Positions 44,766 to 54,096 of a stretch of DNA of 64,000 nucleotides are shown one piece after another. Location: positions 124,001 to 188,000 of the forward strand of contig NZ_JAFIDN010000006.1 of assembly GCF_017921895.1 (NCBI RefSeq), read 5' to 3'. The notes under the pieces are model-generated. The model searched no databases. It had not been told where the DNA came from and saw only the letters and a list, made by a program, of their open reading frames with translations. Position numbers and translations under genes: made by a program. Positions within the stretch are counted from its first letter, which is position 1. Each line of letters begins with the position of its first letter. The DNA comes from Natronogracilivirga saccharolytica. Its GTDB lineage: Bacteria > Bacteroidota > Rhodothermia > Balneolales > Natronogracilivirgulaceae.

Positions 44766-47387
44766 TTAGTTCGGACCGCGCAGAATCGTCATTTTGTGGG
44801 TATCAACATGGTCACCTGCATGCATTCTGGCAATATAGACGCCGCTGGCGAGGTTCTGATTCTGAAATGAGATAGTAGAAACACCGGCCTGCAGCTCCTC
44901 ATTAAAAATGGTTCCTACCCTTCTGCCGGTTACATCGTACAGCTCCACCCGGACCCGGATTCTGTCTTCCACTGTGTCAGGAATATTGATATCAATTTCC
45001 GTGCTTTCAAAAAACGGATTGGGATAATTTCTCAGCAATTCAAATTTGTCCGTTTCGACCATTCCGGGCGTATCTTCATCAACAGGCACTCTGCTAAGAA
45101 TACGTGTGTTCATCACCAGATTTTTATGGTCGTTATCATTATCGATATCGTCATCTCCCATCAGTCTGGACCATCCTACACCACCATCGGCATCAAACCC
45201 GGCAAGCAGTGTACGAACCGGATAGTAATTGGCATCCGACTCATCATTTGATCCCTGATCGAATGCAAACAGCAGGCTGGCGTCATCGGATTCATCCATC
45301 ACTTCAAACACAAAATGGTAATTGCGTCCGGCCTCCATTTCGATCTCAAAATCGGAAAAATCAACTTCGTTGGTTGATGTCGTCAGCTCATCGAAATCAA
45401 GATCCACATAGGCGATGGCATCAGACGGTGCAAATACGGCACCCGTTCCACTGCCACTGATCTGTTCCGATTCAGTAAGGGCAACACGAAGCACACCGCT
45501 TCCCTCTATGGCATCATCAGTGTGCCAGAGGTCAACATCGACTCCGCGCAGTTCGCCGTCGTATTCAGGATCCACGCGTACCGAAATGGCCCGGAACGTA
45601 GTCTGTTCATCAAATTGCATTGGCATGGGTACATAACCTGCCAGCGGATTGACCGCATAATTAATATCCACAACCCTGACTTCTCCGGGTGTCCATTCCG
45701 CATCGTAGCTGAACTCACGGCTTCCGTAGTTGGAAGCGGACTGGACTACAGGGTTCACAGACACCAATACAACCGATACGTACATCCCGCTCAGAGAAAT
45801 TTCATCTCCATCAACAACCATAACTTCCCTGTCACCGTGCTCATCCTGCGCAACCACATAATGGCGTATTTCCGAAGGTGAATTGAGAGTGATGGTGAGA
45901 TCCTCCACATCGCGCCAGTTGGTATATTTTGCCCCACCATACCGCAGCCTGACCGGTTGGTTGGTTACCCACGGGCGATCGCCGCTGTCAAATCTTCGTC
46001 CGGGCGTGGAAACTCTGACACCAGAGAACTGGGGAAGCGTGTATCCATACAGTCCGTTCCCGATTTCAACATCATTGAGCCAGTTGGCAATGTAGAAATC
46101 CGTCAGCACCTGCCGGAATTCCAGGTCTTCCTCAGCTTTGTCAATTGCGCGCTGATACTGCACCCACGGTGACCCGGAGGCACTCTGTGTTATGCCGCCA
46201 ACGGCCTCCAGGCCGATTCTTTCGTAGAGATAGCCATGAAAAAGCTGCGCCCGCTGATAATCCTCAAGCACCTCGGGTTCTCCGGTCCGCCACCGCAGAA
46301 AACCATCCTGTTCCTGGCTCTCGACATTTCCGCTGACTTCATCCGGATCATTCAGGAATACCATGGAACGGGAACCGAACCCGTTGAAGATTTCAGCTAT
46401 TTCGGACTGACCTTCATCCATAAACGTTATCAGATTTCCGCGTCCGGCCTGGATAAGGTGCTGAAACTCATGAGCAACCGTGCTGAGAGGCCGTGAAGGA
46501 TCCGTGGGCATGTCATCGGTATAAATTCCGGGATAGGAGTTTATATACAGGATAGCCGCTTCGTTGCTGTTACTGTTTGATGTTCTGGGGGCCAGGTCGC
46601 CGGGGTTGAAGAAGCCGGCTGTGTAACCTCCGCCCGTATCCGGATCCCAACCGTCCTGTATATCTGAAATCAGAACTTTAACCTTGCCGGTACCCGCAGG
46701 ATCGGGGACAAGGCCGGGATTTCCCTCTGCAAAAATATCAATATTGTTCAGAATGATTCCCTGCTCCGGATTGACAGACCGTGGCGGCGTACGCTCTTCG
46801 AGAGCGATCATCATCGAATCCACCACACCATCGTCGATTTTCCCCGGCTGATACTCATCCTGCTCAACCCAAATCTCAGATTTCTCACCGATGGCACGAA
46901 GCTCGAAAAGTATCTCGTCAAAAACGGCTGCGCCGGGTTCGCTTTCCTCAAGATTGTAGACAAAAAACTCACGGGTGTCACCCACTTCATAAACGACTTC
47001 GTCCTGCATCACCTGAAGCTCATGCGGCGCCTGGTCTCTGAGCCTCAGGTATTCCTCATACGCCTCCTTAATGGACGGCTCCCTGTATAGATAATCTGTC
47101 AGGTGAATAATCTTATCTTCATCACGCGCATGACCCTGTGCATGCATATCCAGCATGCCGTGGGAAGACTCCAGCTGGCCGGACCGGCCGTCGGTCTGAA
47201 ACAGGGCGTCCGTGTGAAAAAGGGTTTCAAGTGAACCCGGATGTGTTATAACGGGTGTGCCGGGCGGACTTTCGGGACTCTGCTCTCCGGGTTGAGCCGC
47301 CGGTATGGAATAGCCGGCAAATAAGATTGTAAGAACAGCAAAGGTGAATGCTCCTGCCGGTCGTGTCAGTAAAGCTTTTGAAGGCAT
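44766..47387 (-). CDS. secreted zinc metallopeptidase (M30-like) with T9SS sorting domain
   Basis: An 873-residue secreted protein. Signal peptide about 1-31; the catalytic core (about 230-480) has VAHEFQHLIQ near residue 305 with downstream DEGQSEIAE, the HExxH zinc site and its third ligand, resembling hyicolysin-type M30 peptidases. A beta-rich region (about 500-760) precedes the C-terminal sorting domain (about 785-873), which begins LLRNYPNPFFEST and ends LASGVYIARMHAGD, the standard T9SS type A pattern. It follows the CotH operon at 161 nt on the same strand. Likely exported and cut at the surface by the T9SS sortase. Confidence 0.85.
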   Translation of the reverse strand: MPSKALLTRPAGAFTFAVLTILFAGYSIPAAQPGEQSPESPPGTPVITHPGSLETLFHTDALFQTDGRSGQLESSHGMLDMHAQGHARDEDKIIHLTDYLYREPSIKEAYEEYLRLRDQAPHELQVMQDEVVYEVGDTREFFVYNLEESEPGAAVFDEILFELRAIGEKSEIWVEQDEYQPGKIDDGVVDSMMIALEERTPPRSVNPEQGIILNNIDIFAEGNPGLVPDPAGTGKVKVLISDIQDGWDPDTGGGYTAGFFNPGDLAPRTSNSNSNEAAILYINSYPGIYTDDMPTDPSRPLSTVAHEFQHLIQAGRGNLITFMDEGQSEIAEIFNGFGSRSMVFLNDPDEVSGNVESQEQDGFLRWRTGEPEVLEDYQRAQLFHGYLYERIGLEAVGGITQSASGSPWVQYQRAIDKAEEDLEFRQVLTDFYIANWLNDVEIGNGLYGYTLPQFSGVRVSTPGRRFDSGDRPWVTNQPVRLRYGGAKYTNWRDVEDLTITLNSPSEIRHYVVAQDEHGDREVMVVDGDEISLSGMYVSVVLVSVNPVVQSASNYGSREFSYDAEWTPGEVRVVDINYAVNPLAGYVPMPMQFDEQTTFRAISVRVDPEYDGELRGVDVDLWHTDDAIEGSGVLRVALTESEQISGSGTGAVFAPSDAIAYVDLDFDELTTSTNEVDFSDFEIEMEAGRNYHFVFEVMDESDDASLLFAFDQGSNDESDANYYPVRTLLAGFDADGGVGWSRLMGDDDIDNDNDHKNLVMNTRILSRVPVDEDTPGMVETDKFELLRNYPNPFFESTEIDINIPDTVEDRIRVRVELYDVTGRRVGTIFNEELQAGVSTISFQNQNLASGVYIARMHAGDHVDTHKMTILRGPN

Positions 47388-47548
47388 GCTGTAGCGTAAA
47401 TTTGATTCTCATTTTCCGGAATGCAGGCTGATCGTTGCAAACAGGTAATGTTGCGGAAAAATCATCAGTCCGTGCCGGCGCAACTCATAATGGTACGAAA
47501 TAACAGTGAAATTGAAACGGACAAAACGGGCATTGCGTATTCGGATGG

Positions 47549-50440
47549 TCAACGTATTATCGTCATTTTCCGGGACTTTTGTATAGTCTCAGACCTTGTT
47601 TCCGGCCGGAATTTCATCCTGTAGAGATAAACACCGCTTGCCATTCCCGCTGTGTTAAAATGCAAAGTATGCGTTCCAGGTTCAAGTACGCCTTTATCTG
47701 TCCGCTTTACCTTCCTTCCGTCAGCTGTAAAAACATCAAGAACCACACCGGAACGTTCCGGAAGTTCAAATGGAATATTGGTCTGATCGTTAAACGGGTT
47801 CGGATAATTTTGACGTAAACGGAATGTTTTTGGCAGACTTTCACTGTCCTCCCTGTCTGCATCCGTCTTTGCCGGACCGAACACAGCAACAATCTCCATG
47901 TCATCTTCGGGATACCAGCGAAGCCCGGCACCTGTGTGAGAAGAACCATTCTCAAATCTGATATCTTCTCTGTCCAGCGGCCGGCCGTTTTGGTCACGCC
48001 ACTCTATGAAAATGTAACCCTCTGCAGGAACAGCGGTTATATCCACCGGAATATCGTTGAAGTACATTCCTGTCCACTGCGAAATATCGTCCGGAACACC
48101 CTGCGTCCCGGAACGAATATCCGTGCTGTCCAAACGTACATGTCCGGCTGTTTCACCGTCGAGCCCACCCTGAACAGCGATATTCAGGTCCGCTGTTCCG
48201 CCCAGATCAAAGTGATCCAGAATGTGAGACCGCATATAGCCGGGGCGTTTTTCTGCAAATTCAAGCATGACGTCAATGTGCTCATTCCATCCATCCGGGC
48301 TTCCTCCGGCGCTTCGCTGATGACGCCGTATGTGTTCTTCGATTTCCGGCCGGTAGGATTTACGGAATGCGTCAATCCGTTCTGAAACATGCGATGATGC
48401 AAACCGGGTATTCAGGTCCGTAGCCATCAGATTGACAAAGCGCCGGCGGAATTCCTCGTTTTCAATCAATCCTTCAAACAGATCATTAACCCACTCAGAA
48501 GGGGCCCTCGGATTCCCCGTTCCCGTGATCCATTCAAGCATATTGTGATCATATTCAGCCCACCATGCATTTTCACCGCCATATGGAAATCCGAAAGTGG
48601 CATCGAGGTCAAAAATCATCCAGCGCCACCTGCCGTCCGCACCGTAAGACGCATCCGGACGAAATTCATCAGTACGCTTTCGCCAGAAACGGATATTGTT
48701 GTGCGGCCAGTCCGCATTGGCTGCATATACCTTCATCATCAGATACTTCAGATAGTTTTCGACATCCATCATGCCGGCTACATGATCAAAATGATCCGGA
48801 TCGGACAGGTCCTGGTCACGGGCATAGTCCCTCATTTCCAGATAGTGATCCCGGTCATCCGGATTGCCCCGGTTCACCTCGGCATTTCCGGTCAGAATCA
48901 CCACATCATCACGGTGAATGCCGTAATTGGTCTCCACATACCAGCCGTCGTACCGCTCACGGATGTTGTGAATGCCCCAGTATTCGCCGTTGATGAAGAC
49001 CACCGCGGGTCGGTAAGCCTGCTGATCGACATTCCGGTCACTGTACAGCGACTGAACCATGGCATCCTTGAACATCGTGTGGAACCAGTCGTCACCGGAT
49101 GAGCGCAATATCAGCCGCTTGTATTTGTCCGGAGGCTGATCGGAGCCGGTTTTCGTGTTGCCGGGAAACAGAGGCCAGGTAATATCGGGATTCCAGTCAT
49201 AATCGCTGCGGGAATAGATTCGTATGGATTTCTGCGGGTATCGCCGTGTTGCGCCGCCGTGAATTCGGATACCGATATTTTGTGAAAATCCGTACGTGCC
49301 GGAATCATTGTCCGGCGTGCCGTCAATAAACGTTAGATGTGCCGGCCGTTCCCATTCCCGGCCCCGTTCGTTATAATTGCCGCTGCCAACCGGGTTATCC
49401 GGATCGTATTTGTCACCGGGTACAAACAATCCCGTTTCGTCACTGAAAAGATGGACCGAGTCGGTCACGATGGACAGAACCGGGAAGCTGTAGCGGTCAG
49501 CACCAGCGGGATCCACAAACCATGTCCCTGAAACCGGATCGCTTTGGCGGTACCCGTCCCGCACGGCAATGGCCCGGACAACATTCCCTTTGAAGACCGG
49601 TCCGTCAGGTGGCTGCCAGTGTGCCGGAGCTTCCGGCGGCCCCGGACTTGTTGGTATGGTTGACAAACGGTTTGGCTCCCCTTCCCGTGATTCAATGAGG
49701 ATGGAGTCGCCGTATACCGGCGAGTCTGTTGTCGGTTCCGATCCGTCGAGTGTGTAATGAATGCGCGCATGCGGATCCTCGGTTTCTATCGACAAATGAA
49801 ACGCGTCTGTATAAAATCCCGGATCCCGGGAAAAAGCGGGACCGGATGTGATTCCCTCATACGGTGATGTCGTGTTTGGTGCCCCCGGAGTTGGCTCAGG
49901 GAATAGAAACCAGTTTTCGGTTCCGTCCGGGTAACGGCCGAAAGAATAGTCAGACGGGATCGGGGTCGGCTCCAGTTCGTCGATGACGGGAGTGTTGCGG
50001 CCGGGAAGATTCGTGAAATAGCTCAGTATAACCTCTTCGCCTTCAGATTGTATGCTGAATCCGGCATGAAGCGGCGCTTCGGGATCACGCCGATCCTTGC
50101 CGGATGCCCAGACCAGCAGAAATTCATCCGGACCGATGTGGCTTCCTTCAGGGAAGACCCACCGGTAAAGGTTATCATAATCGTCGGAGAGGCCAAAGCC
50201 GCCAAGCCAGACGGTATCGGAACCCGGGTTGTACAGCTCCACCCAGTCCTCATAATCGCCGTCCTCATCTGCGATAGTTTCGTTGTTGGAAGCCTGGACC
50301 TCATTGATTACGACGGGTATCATGTTCGACTCTGGCTCTTCTTGCGGAGTCTGCGATTCTGCACGGGCGGACAGAAACGTGAAAAAAAACGGGATCAGCA
50401 GGGAGATGAGGGCTGCGCGGGGCATCGGGGAGATCGTCAT
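47549..50440 (-). CDS. CotH-kinase protein with lamin-tail, chitobiase-like and T9SS sorting domains
   Basis: A 963-residue secreted protein. Signal peptide about 1-27; a lamin-tail domain (about 44-180, VINEVQASNN to YFTNLPG); a CHB_HEX_C-like domain (about 205-270, YTLDGSEPTTDSPVYG); a CotH kinase domain (about 380-640) with IRIHGGATRRYPQKSI, IHNIRERYDGWYVETNYG and the metal-binding MIFDLDATFGFP near residue 610; and the T9SS type A tail (about 880-963, LRQNYPNPFNDQT). CotH proteins phosphorylate other surface proteins in Bacillus spores. It is the last gene of the operon, 8 nt after the HlyD-like gene. No substrate is obvious. Confidence 0.87.
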   Translation of the reverse strand: MTISPMPRAALISLLIPFFFTFLSARAESQTPQEEPESNMIPVVINEVQASNNETIADEDGDYEDWVELYNPGSDTVWLGGFGLSDDYDNLYRWVFPEGSHIGPDEFLLVWASGKDRRDPEAPLHAGFSIQSEGEEVILSYFTNLPGRNTPVIDELEPTPIPSDYSFGRYPDGTENWFLFPEPTPGAPNTTSPYEGITSGPAFSRDPGFYTDAFHLSIETEDPHARIHYTLDGSEPTTDSPVYGDSILIESREGEPNRLSTIPTSPGPPEAPAHWQPPDGPVFKGNVVRAIAVRDGYRQSDPVSGTWFVDPAGADRYSFPVLSIVTDSVHLFSDETGLFVPGDKYDPDNPVGSGNYNERGREWERPAHLTFIDGTPDNDSGTYGFSQNIGIRIHGGATRRYPQKSIRIYSRSDYDWNPDITWPLFPGNTKTGSDQPPDKYKRLILRSSGDDWFHTMFKDAMVQSLYSDRNVDQQAYRPAVVFINGEYWGIHNIRERYDGWYVETNYGIHRDDVVILTGNAEVNRGNPDDRDHYLEMRDYARDQDLSDPDHFDHVAGMMDVENYLKYLMMKVYAANADWPHNNIRFWRKRTDEFRPDASYGADGRWRWMIFDLDATFGFPYGGENAWWAEYDHNMLEWITGTGNPRAPSEWVNDLFEGLIENEEFRRRFVNLMATDLNTRFASSHVSERIDAFRKSYRPEIEEHIRRHQRSAGGSPDGWNEHIDVMLEFAEKRPGYMRSHILDHFDLGGTADLNIAVQGGLDGETAGHVRLDSTDIRSGTQGVPDDISQWTGMYFNDIPVDITAVPAEGYIFIEWRDQNGRPLDREDIRFENGSSHTGAGLRWYPEDDMEIVAVFGPAKTDADREDSESLPKTFRLRQNYPNPFNDQTNIPFELPERSGVVLDVFTADGRKVKRTDKGVLEPGTHTLHFNTAGMASGVYLYRMKFRPETRSETIQKSRKMTIIR

Positions 50441-50448
50441 CCCGAAAA

Positions 50449-51540
50449 CTAACGAGTTATAAGCCGCATATCAACAATTTCGCCGGGCATCAGGTCCAGC
50501 TCCCGGTTGATGCGGATGCGCACCGGCAGACCGGTGGTTTCGAATGGTTGTTCGGGAAACAGCTGGCTTAACTCTTCAATCGTCTCCATTTGCACACCGA
50601 CCTGATCCACCACCATTATAGCCTCTTCACGATCGCGGGTCTGTTTTCTGACCAGCACCTCCATTCCGGGCTCCGGTTTCACAAATACCGGATGACGAAC
50701 ATGGCCAATAATATAATCCGGAGTGGGTGACTGGATGTTCATAACGATATCGCCCTGTTCTACGAATTCGCCGTTACTTTTCAGCACCTCGGAAACCTGT
50801 CCGCTCACCGGCGCCTCCAGCGTAACAGGCATCATTTCGGCTTCAATTTTTTCGATAGTCCGCTGGTGTACCTTGATTGCCGCTGCACGCGGATCATCTT
50901 CTTTCCAAAGTTCGGGGACTCTGTCAAGGTCAATAGCCTCAAGGCGTTCATCCAGCCGGTCAACCAGCTGCGCAATCACTTCAACCTCCTGCTCCAGTGA
51001 CCGGAATTCGGTCCTGGCCTCATCCACAGCTTCGTCGGTAGTCAGACCAAGCTCATCGAGCCGCTCCACTCTCTGCAGTTCCCGTTCGGCCTGCTGCTTC
51101 TGTATGGTGGCCATAGCCAGGCGTGCGCGGTTTTCCATCAGATCCATCTGCATGGATTCATAGTTCAGAATGTTTCGCTGCTGATCGGCGAAGGGATCCA
51201 TGGACAGGCGCGTCAGCTCAAGTTCGGCCAGGACGACGGCGAGCTCGGCTTCCATGATCTTTGGATCGGTTGTTATAAGCCTGCCGACCGGATCACCGGC
51301 TGAAACGGAATCAAAATCCTGTACTGTAATTTCCGATAGCGCGCCGGCCTGCGGGCTGCGAACTTCTGCCTGTTGCCCGACAACGCGTCCGACCATGGTA
51401 GTGGCGTCCATACGGTCTTGCCAGAGCCAGGCAACTACACCGGCTACGACTACAAAAACTGCGAAGGGGATGATGCGAACCCGGATTTCTCTCCAGCGTT
51501 GGGATGGAGGCACCGGTATTTTTTCGTGATTATTTGCCAT
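50449..51540 (-). CDS. HlyD-family periplasmic adaptor protein
   Basis: A 363-residue membrane fusion protein. One N-terminal helix (about 22-42, IIPFAVFVVVAGVVAWLW), a lipoyl-like barrel start (VVGQQAEVRSPQAGALSEI), a long coiled-coil hairpin (about 95-215), the second barrel half (VTLEAPVSGQVSEVLKSNGE), and a short C-terminal beta domain. No ABC or RND partner and no outer-membrane factor is near. Its position between DUF4956 and CotH suggests that it links the inner-membrane proteins to something outside; this is inference. Confidence 0.85.
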   Translation of the reverse strand: MANNHEKIPVPPSQRWREIRVRIIPFAVFVVVAGVVAWLWQDRMDATTMVGRVVGQQAEVRSPQAGALSEITVQDFDSVSAGDPVGRLITTDPKIMEAELAVVLAELELTRLSMDPFADQQRNILNYESMQMDLMENRARLAMATIQKQQAERELQRVERLDELGLTTDEAVDEARTEFRSLEQEVEVIAQLVDRLDERLEAIDLDRVPELWKEDDPRAAAIKVHQRTIEKIEAEMMPVTLEAPVSGQVSEVLKSNGEFVEQGDIVMNIQSPTPDYIIGHVRHPVFVKPEPGMEVLVRKQTRDREEAIMVVDQVGVQMETIEELSQLFPEQPFETTGLPVRIRINRELDLMPGEIVDMRLITR

Positions 51541-51553
51541 GGTGGTAATGCGG

Positions 51554-52240
51554 TCAGACTTCCGATTCTTCTTCGGCTTTCATTGTGGTTACACGGGAAA
51601 CAGCGGTATTGGCCTGCAGCTCATTAAGCAGATCCTGGATGCGGGACGGATCGCGGAGCAGCAGCCTGTAGGACAGGTCGGCCCCTTCGTCATCTCTCAC
51701 GGAGCGCTGGCTTGCCATATGCACCTTCAGGGAGTGGCGCTCCAGCAACTGCTGCAGTTCGCTGAGTTTTTTCAGTGATTCGGACCAGTGCAGATTCAGT
51801 ATGAGATCATAGCGTTGCCGGCTCCCGAAAGATGTAAACCAGATATAGATCAGCACGGATGAAGCAATTAACGTCCCGATCAGTGCGGTTGAAAATTTCT
51901 GGGTCCCGCAGGCCATGCCGATAACGATCAGGCTGAGAATATAGACCGTATCAAGAGTATCACGTACGATATTACGAAAGCGTACGATGGCAAAGACGGC
52001 CATCAGACTGAATGCGGTGACCAGGTTGTTGTCCAGCACCATCATGACCAGTGCAACGGTAATAGGTATGAGTATAAGTGAACTCACATACGTGCGGGAG
52101 TATGAGAGTCCGGAATGGGTGTACATGTACACCCAGGCCAGAAGCTGTCCGCACAAAAAGGCGAGCAACAGCGCCATGATGAGCGCCGAAAAGTCGGTAG
52201 GGAGCGGCGCTACATCGCCGAGGTAAATCCAGTCTGACAT
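51554..52240 (-). CDS. DUF4956 membrane protein
   Basis: A 228-residue inner-membrane protein with about four helices (about 15-42, 48-72, 77-95 and 103-135) and a cytoplasmic C-terminal domain (about 145-228). The core is SYSRTYVSSLILIPITVALVM, then FSLMAVFAIVRFRNIVRDTLD, the DUF4956 signature. Proteins of this family are found mostly next to VTC-domain and CotH genes, as here (13 nt to the HlyD gene, 33 nt from the VTC gene). Biochemical role unknown; a partner of the VTC protein is likely. Confidence 0.87.
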   Translation of the reverse strand: MSDWIYLGDVAPLPTDFSALIMALLLAFLCGQLLAWVYMYTHSGLSYSRTYVSSLILIPITVALVMMVLDNNLVTAFSLMAVFAIVRFRNIVRDTLDTVYILSLIVIGMACGTQKFSTALIGTLIASSVLIYIWFTSFGSRQRYDLILNLHWSESLKKLSELQQLLERHSLKVHMASQRSVRDDEGADLSYRLLLRDPSRIQDLLNELQANTAVSRVTTMKAEEESEV

Positions 52241-52273
52241 AATTACGGTTTAAAACTTTATGCGGGCGATGTG

Positions 52274-53029
52274 TTACACATACGCCCTGAAAAATTGTTG
52301 TTCTCCCATGTTCTCGATGCCGTCCACGTACTTCGCTGCGCTGCCGGCACGCAATCCGAACACCTGTACCAGGTCTTTGAACCAGTTGGGAAAACGATTA
52401 GTGAATTTGAGTTCCAGTACCAGGTTGTTACCGAAGACATATCTCGGGTTTTTCAACCGGGATGAAAATGTGATTTGATTTTCCGGCTCGCTGCGGACCT
52501 TGCGGTCGATGGTAACCCTGATCTTGTTGGAACCGTCGGCAACCCAGGCCTCGCGGTAGTAGGCCACATGAACTTTGGGCCCGGCATTCAGATGGTAAAC
52601 AAGCCGGGTGAAATCGTGCAGCGCATCAAGCTGTTCTGCTGTCGGATTCACCAGGCTGTCCCTGTCCGGAATGAACCCCCGCGTCATATCATAAGCGGCT
52701 TCCCGGTGGACAATAGCCCGTTTTTTTGCAATTACCTTGTCATGCCGCCGCTTTATCTCAAAATAAACCGGTGAATCATCTGTTTTTTCGTAAAATCGAA
52801 TCCGCAGCTTGTAACGGTTCCGGTCACCATTAATGGTTTCCTGATAGGTACGCAGATCGGGCGAGTCCAGATAGAGACTGTGCACGGGATACGAAAGATT
52901 GGGTTGCGTCGCTCCGTAGCTGTCCAGGTCCAGATACGACGAAACAAAGTCACGTATCCCGAGTGCAACATCTTCATTTATGATGTACTTGTGCTCGAAA
53001 CGTTGTCTTTGCAGTCTGTCGACACCCAT
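52274..53029 (-). CDS. VTC-domain protein (polyphosphate-polymerase-like)
   Basis: ATG 53029 gives 251 residues starting MGVDRLQRQRFEHKYIINED, the usual VTC-domain start; the frame is open to 53122, but those residues are unlike the family. The basic tunnel residues that hold ATP and polyphosphate in the yeast VTC4 polymerase can be recognised: RFEHKY, HSLYLDSPDLRTYQETINGDRNRYKLRIRFY, VYFEIKRRHDKVIAKKRAIV and FGNNLVLELKFT. It lacks the SPX domain and membrane helices. First gene of the VTC-DUF4956-HlyD-CotH operon. A polyphosphate or nucleotide-polymer product is plausible but unproven in bacteria of this kind. Confidence 0.85.
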   Translation of the reverse strand: MGVDRLQRQRFEHKYIINEDVALGIRDFVSSYLDLDSYGATQPNLSYPVHSLYLDSPDLRTYQETINGDRNRYKLRIRFYEKTDDSPVYFEIKRRHDKVIAKKRAIVHREAAYDMTRGFIPDRDSLVNPTAEQLDALHDFTRLVYHLNAGPKVHVAYYREAWVADGSNKIRVTIDRKVRSEPENQITFSSRLKNPRYVFGNNLVLELKFTNRFPNWFKDLVQVFGLRAGSAAKYVDGIENMGEQQFFRAYV

Positions 53030-53101
53030 GATTTCCTGCGCTATACTATCTCTGTGTTTATATAAGTAAATAATATCAAAGCAATATGCTGTATAAAAAC
53101 C

Positions 53102-53114
53102 GTTGCTAAGCAAC
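53102..53114. promoter_or_regulatory. palindrome upstream of the VTC operon
   Basis: GTTGCTAAGCAAC: two 6-bp arms around one base, perfect. It is 73 nt before the VTC start and a candidate operator for the CotH operon. Confidence 0.35.
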
Positions 53115-53431
53115 CACAGCAAAAGTAAACTTTAAGAGCCCGATCCGATGCAACCTTCATGACGGTGTTGCCCTTATGAAAAATTGTTGCATAATCAAGC
53201 ATTAAAAAATAACAAAAAAATAACATAGACTCCATAACTCACGATAACCAAAAATATGTACCCTTGAAATCAGACTCTTGCTGCAGATTTGCGTCGGCCT
53301 GCATGCTTTGGCTGCCTTCTTTTTCCTGATAACGGCTTGCTTTATCTGTTAACTATTTACTTTATCATGATATTTGTCAGGGAATCGGGCTTCAGAATTT
53401 CTGACCGGATTTATTTATATTGAAAGGTTAT

Positions 53432-53454
53432 ACCGTCTTAATACGGAAGACGGT
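53432..53454. repeat. 8-bp stem-loop upstream of tlpA
   Basis: ACCGTCTT and AAGACGGT form a perfect 8-bp stem around the 7-nt loop AATACGG. No U-run follows. It may be an RNA element or a protein-binding site; about 105 nt before the tlpA start. Confidence 0.4.
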
Positions 53455-53489
53455 CTTACCTCCGGCACGATTCCGGATCATTTTGCGTT

Positions 53490-53510
53490 TATGTGATACG
53501 AAATCACATA
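53490..53510. promoter_or_regulatory. inverted repeat, candidate Crp/Fnr-like operator upstream of tlpA
   Basis: TATGTGAT-ACGAA-ATCACATA: two 8-bp arms, perfect, 49 nt before the tlpA start. It resembles a Crp site (TGTGA-N6-TCACA), but the spacing between the two half-sites is 7 rather than 6 nt. Confidence 0.4.
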
Positions 53511-53559
53511 TCTGTGCTGATCTGGACTGATCAAATTACTCATACTTAAGACTTCTACT

Positions 53560-54078
53560 ATGCGACGAACTGTCGGCGTTGTTGCGCTTTTAATACTGGT
53601 CATTGCTGGTTTTAAACTGGCCTCCTCCACGGAAAGCAGCCAGCCGGAATCTGCTGATGCTACGGAGATTCTGCAAAATGCTGTATTCACCGACCTTGAC
53701 GGAGGTGAGGTGACCATCCATGATTTTGAGGGAAAAACCGTGCTCATCGACATCTGGGAAACCTGGTGTACACCGTGCATCCGAAGCATGCCCACACTGC
53801 AGGAGCTGATGGATGACTATCCGGACGATTTTGTCGTTCTTGCCGTTTCACCCGGTTATATGGACTCCGAAGAGCAGGTCAGGGAGTTTGTCGCAAACAA
53901 TGACTATGATTTTGCATTTGTATTCGGGGAACAGCTGGCAGAGGATTTTAATGTGCAAAGCATTCCCTACAAAGTTTATGTGAGCCCGGGCGGCGAGTAC
54001 ATTGAGTCCGTCCTTGGTACGCAGGGACCGGAACTCGATTATGAGAAAACACGCGAAATTATTGAAAAACATCTATAA
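53560..54078 (+). CDS. TlpA-like thioredoxin-fold protein
   Basis: A 172-residue periplasmic disulfide reductase of the TlpA/ResA group. One N-terminal helix (about 4-22) anchors or exports it; the active site is WCTPC (about 68-72, in WETWCTPCIRSMPTL), and the cis-Pro lies in SIPYKVYV. It ends 18 nt before sahH on the same strand, so the two are probably co-transcribed. Two inverted repeats lie upstream. Roles of such proteins include cytochrome c maturation and general thiol repair. Confidence 0.88.
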   Translation: MRRTVGVVALLILVIAGFKLASSTESSQPESADATEILQNAVFTDLDGGEVTIHDFEGKTVLIDIWETWCTPCIRSMPTLQELMDDYPDDFVVLAVSPGYMDSEEQVREFVANNDYDFAFVFGEQLAEDFNVQSIPYKVYVSPGGEYIESVLGTQGPELDYEKTREIIEKHL

Positions 54079-54096
54079 ACCTAATACTGAGATTTT

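Larger units (their letters stand above)
53030..53559. other. divergent promoter region between the VTC operon and tlpA
   Basis: 530 nt without a gene. It holds a palindrome GTTGCTAAGCAAC (53102-53114, 73 nt before the VTC start), an 8-bp stem ACCGTCTT/AAGACGGT (53432-53454), and an inverted repeat TATGTGAT/ATCACATA (53490-53510). The rest is AT-rich with no recognisable small gene. Confidence 0.6.

Noticed and set aside
54079-54096. SAH riboswitch upstream of sahH
   Set aside because: Only 18 nt separate tlpA from sahH, too short for the aptamer; none is seen upstream of tlpA either.
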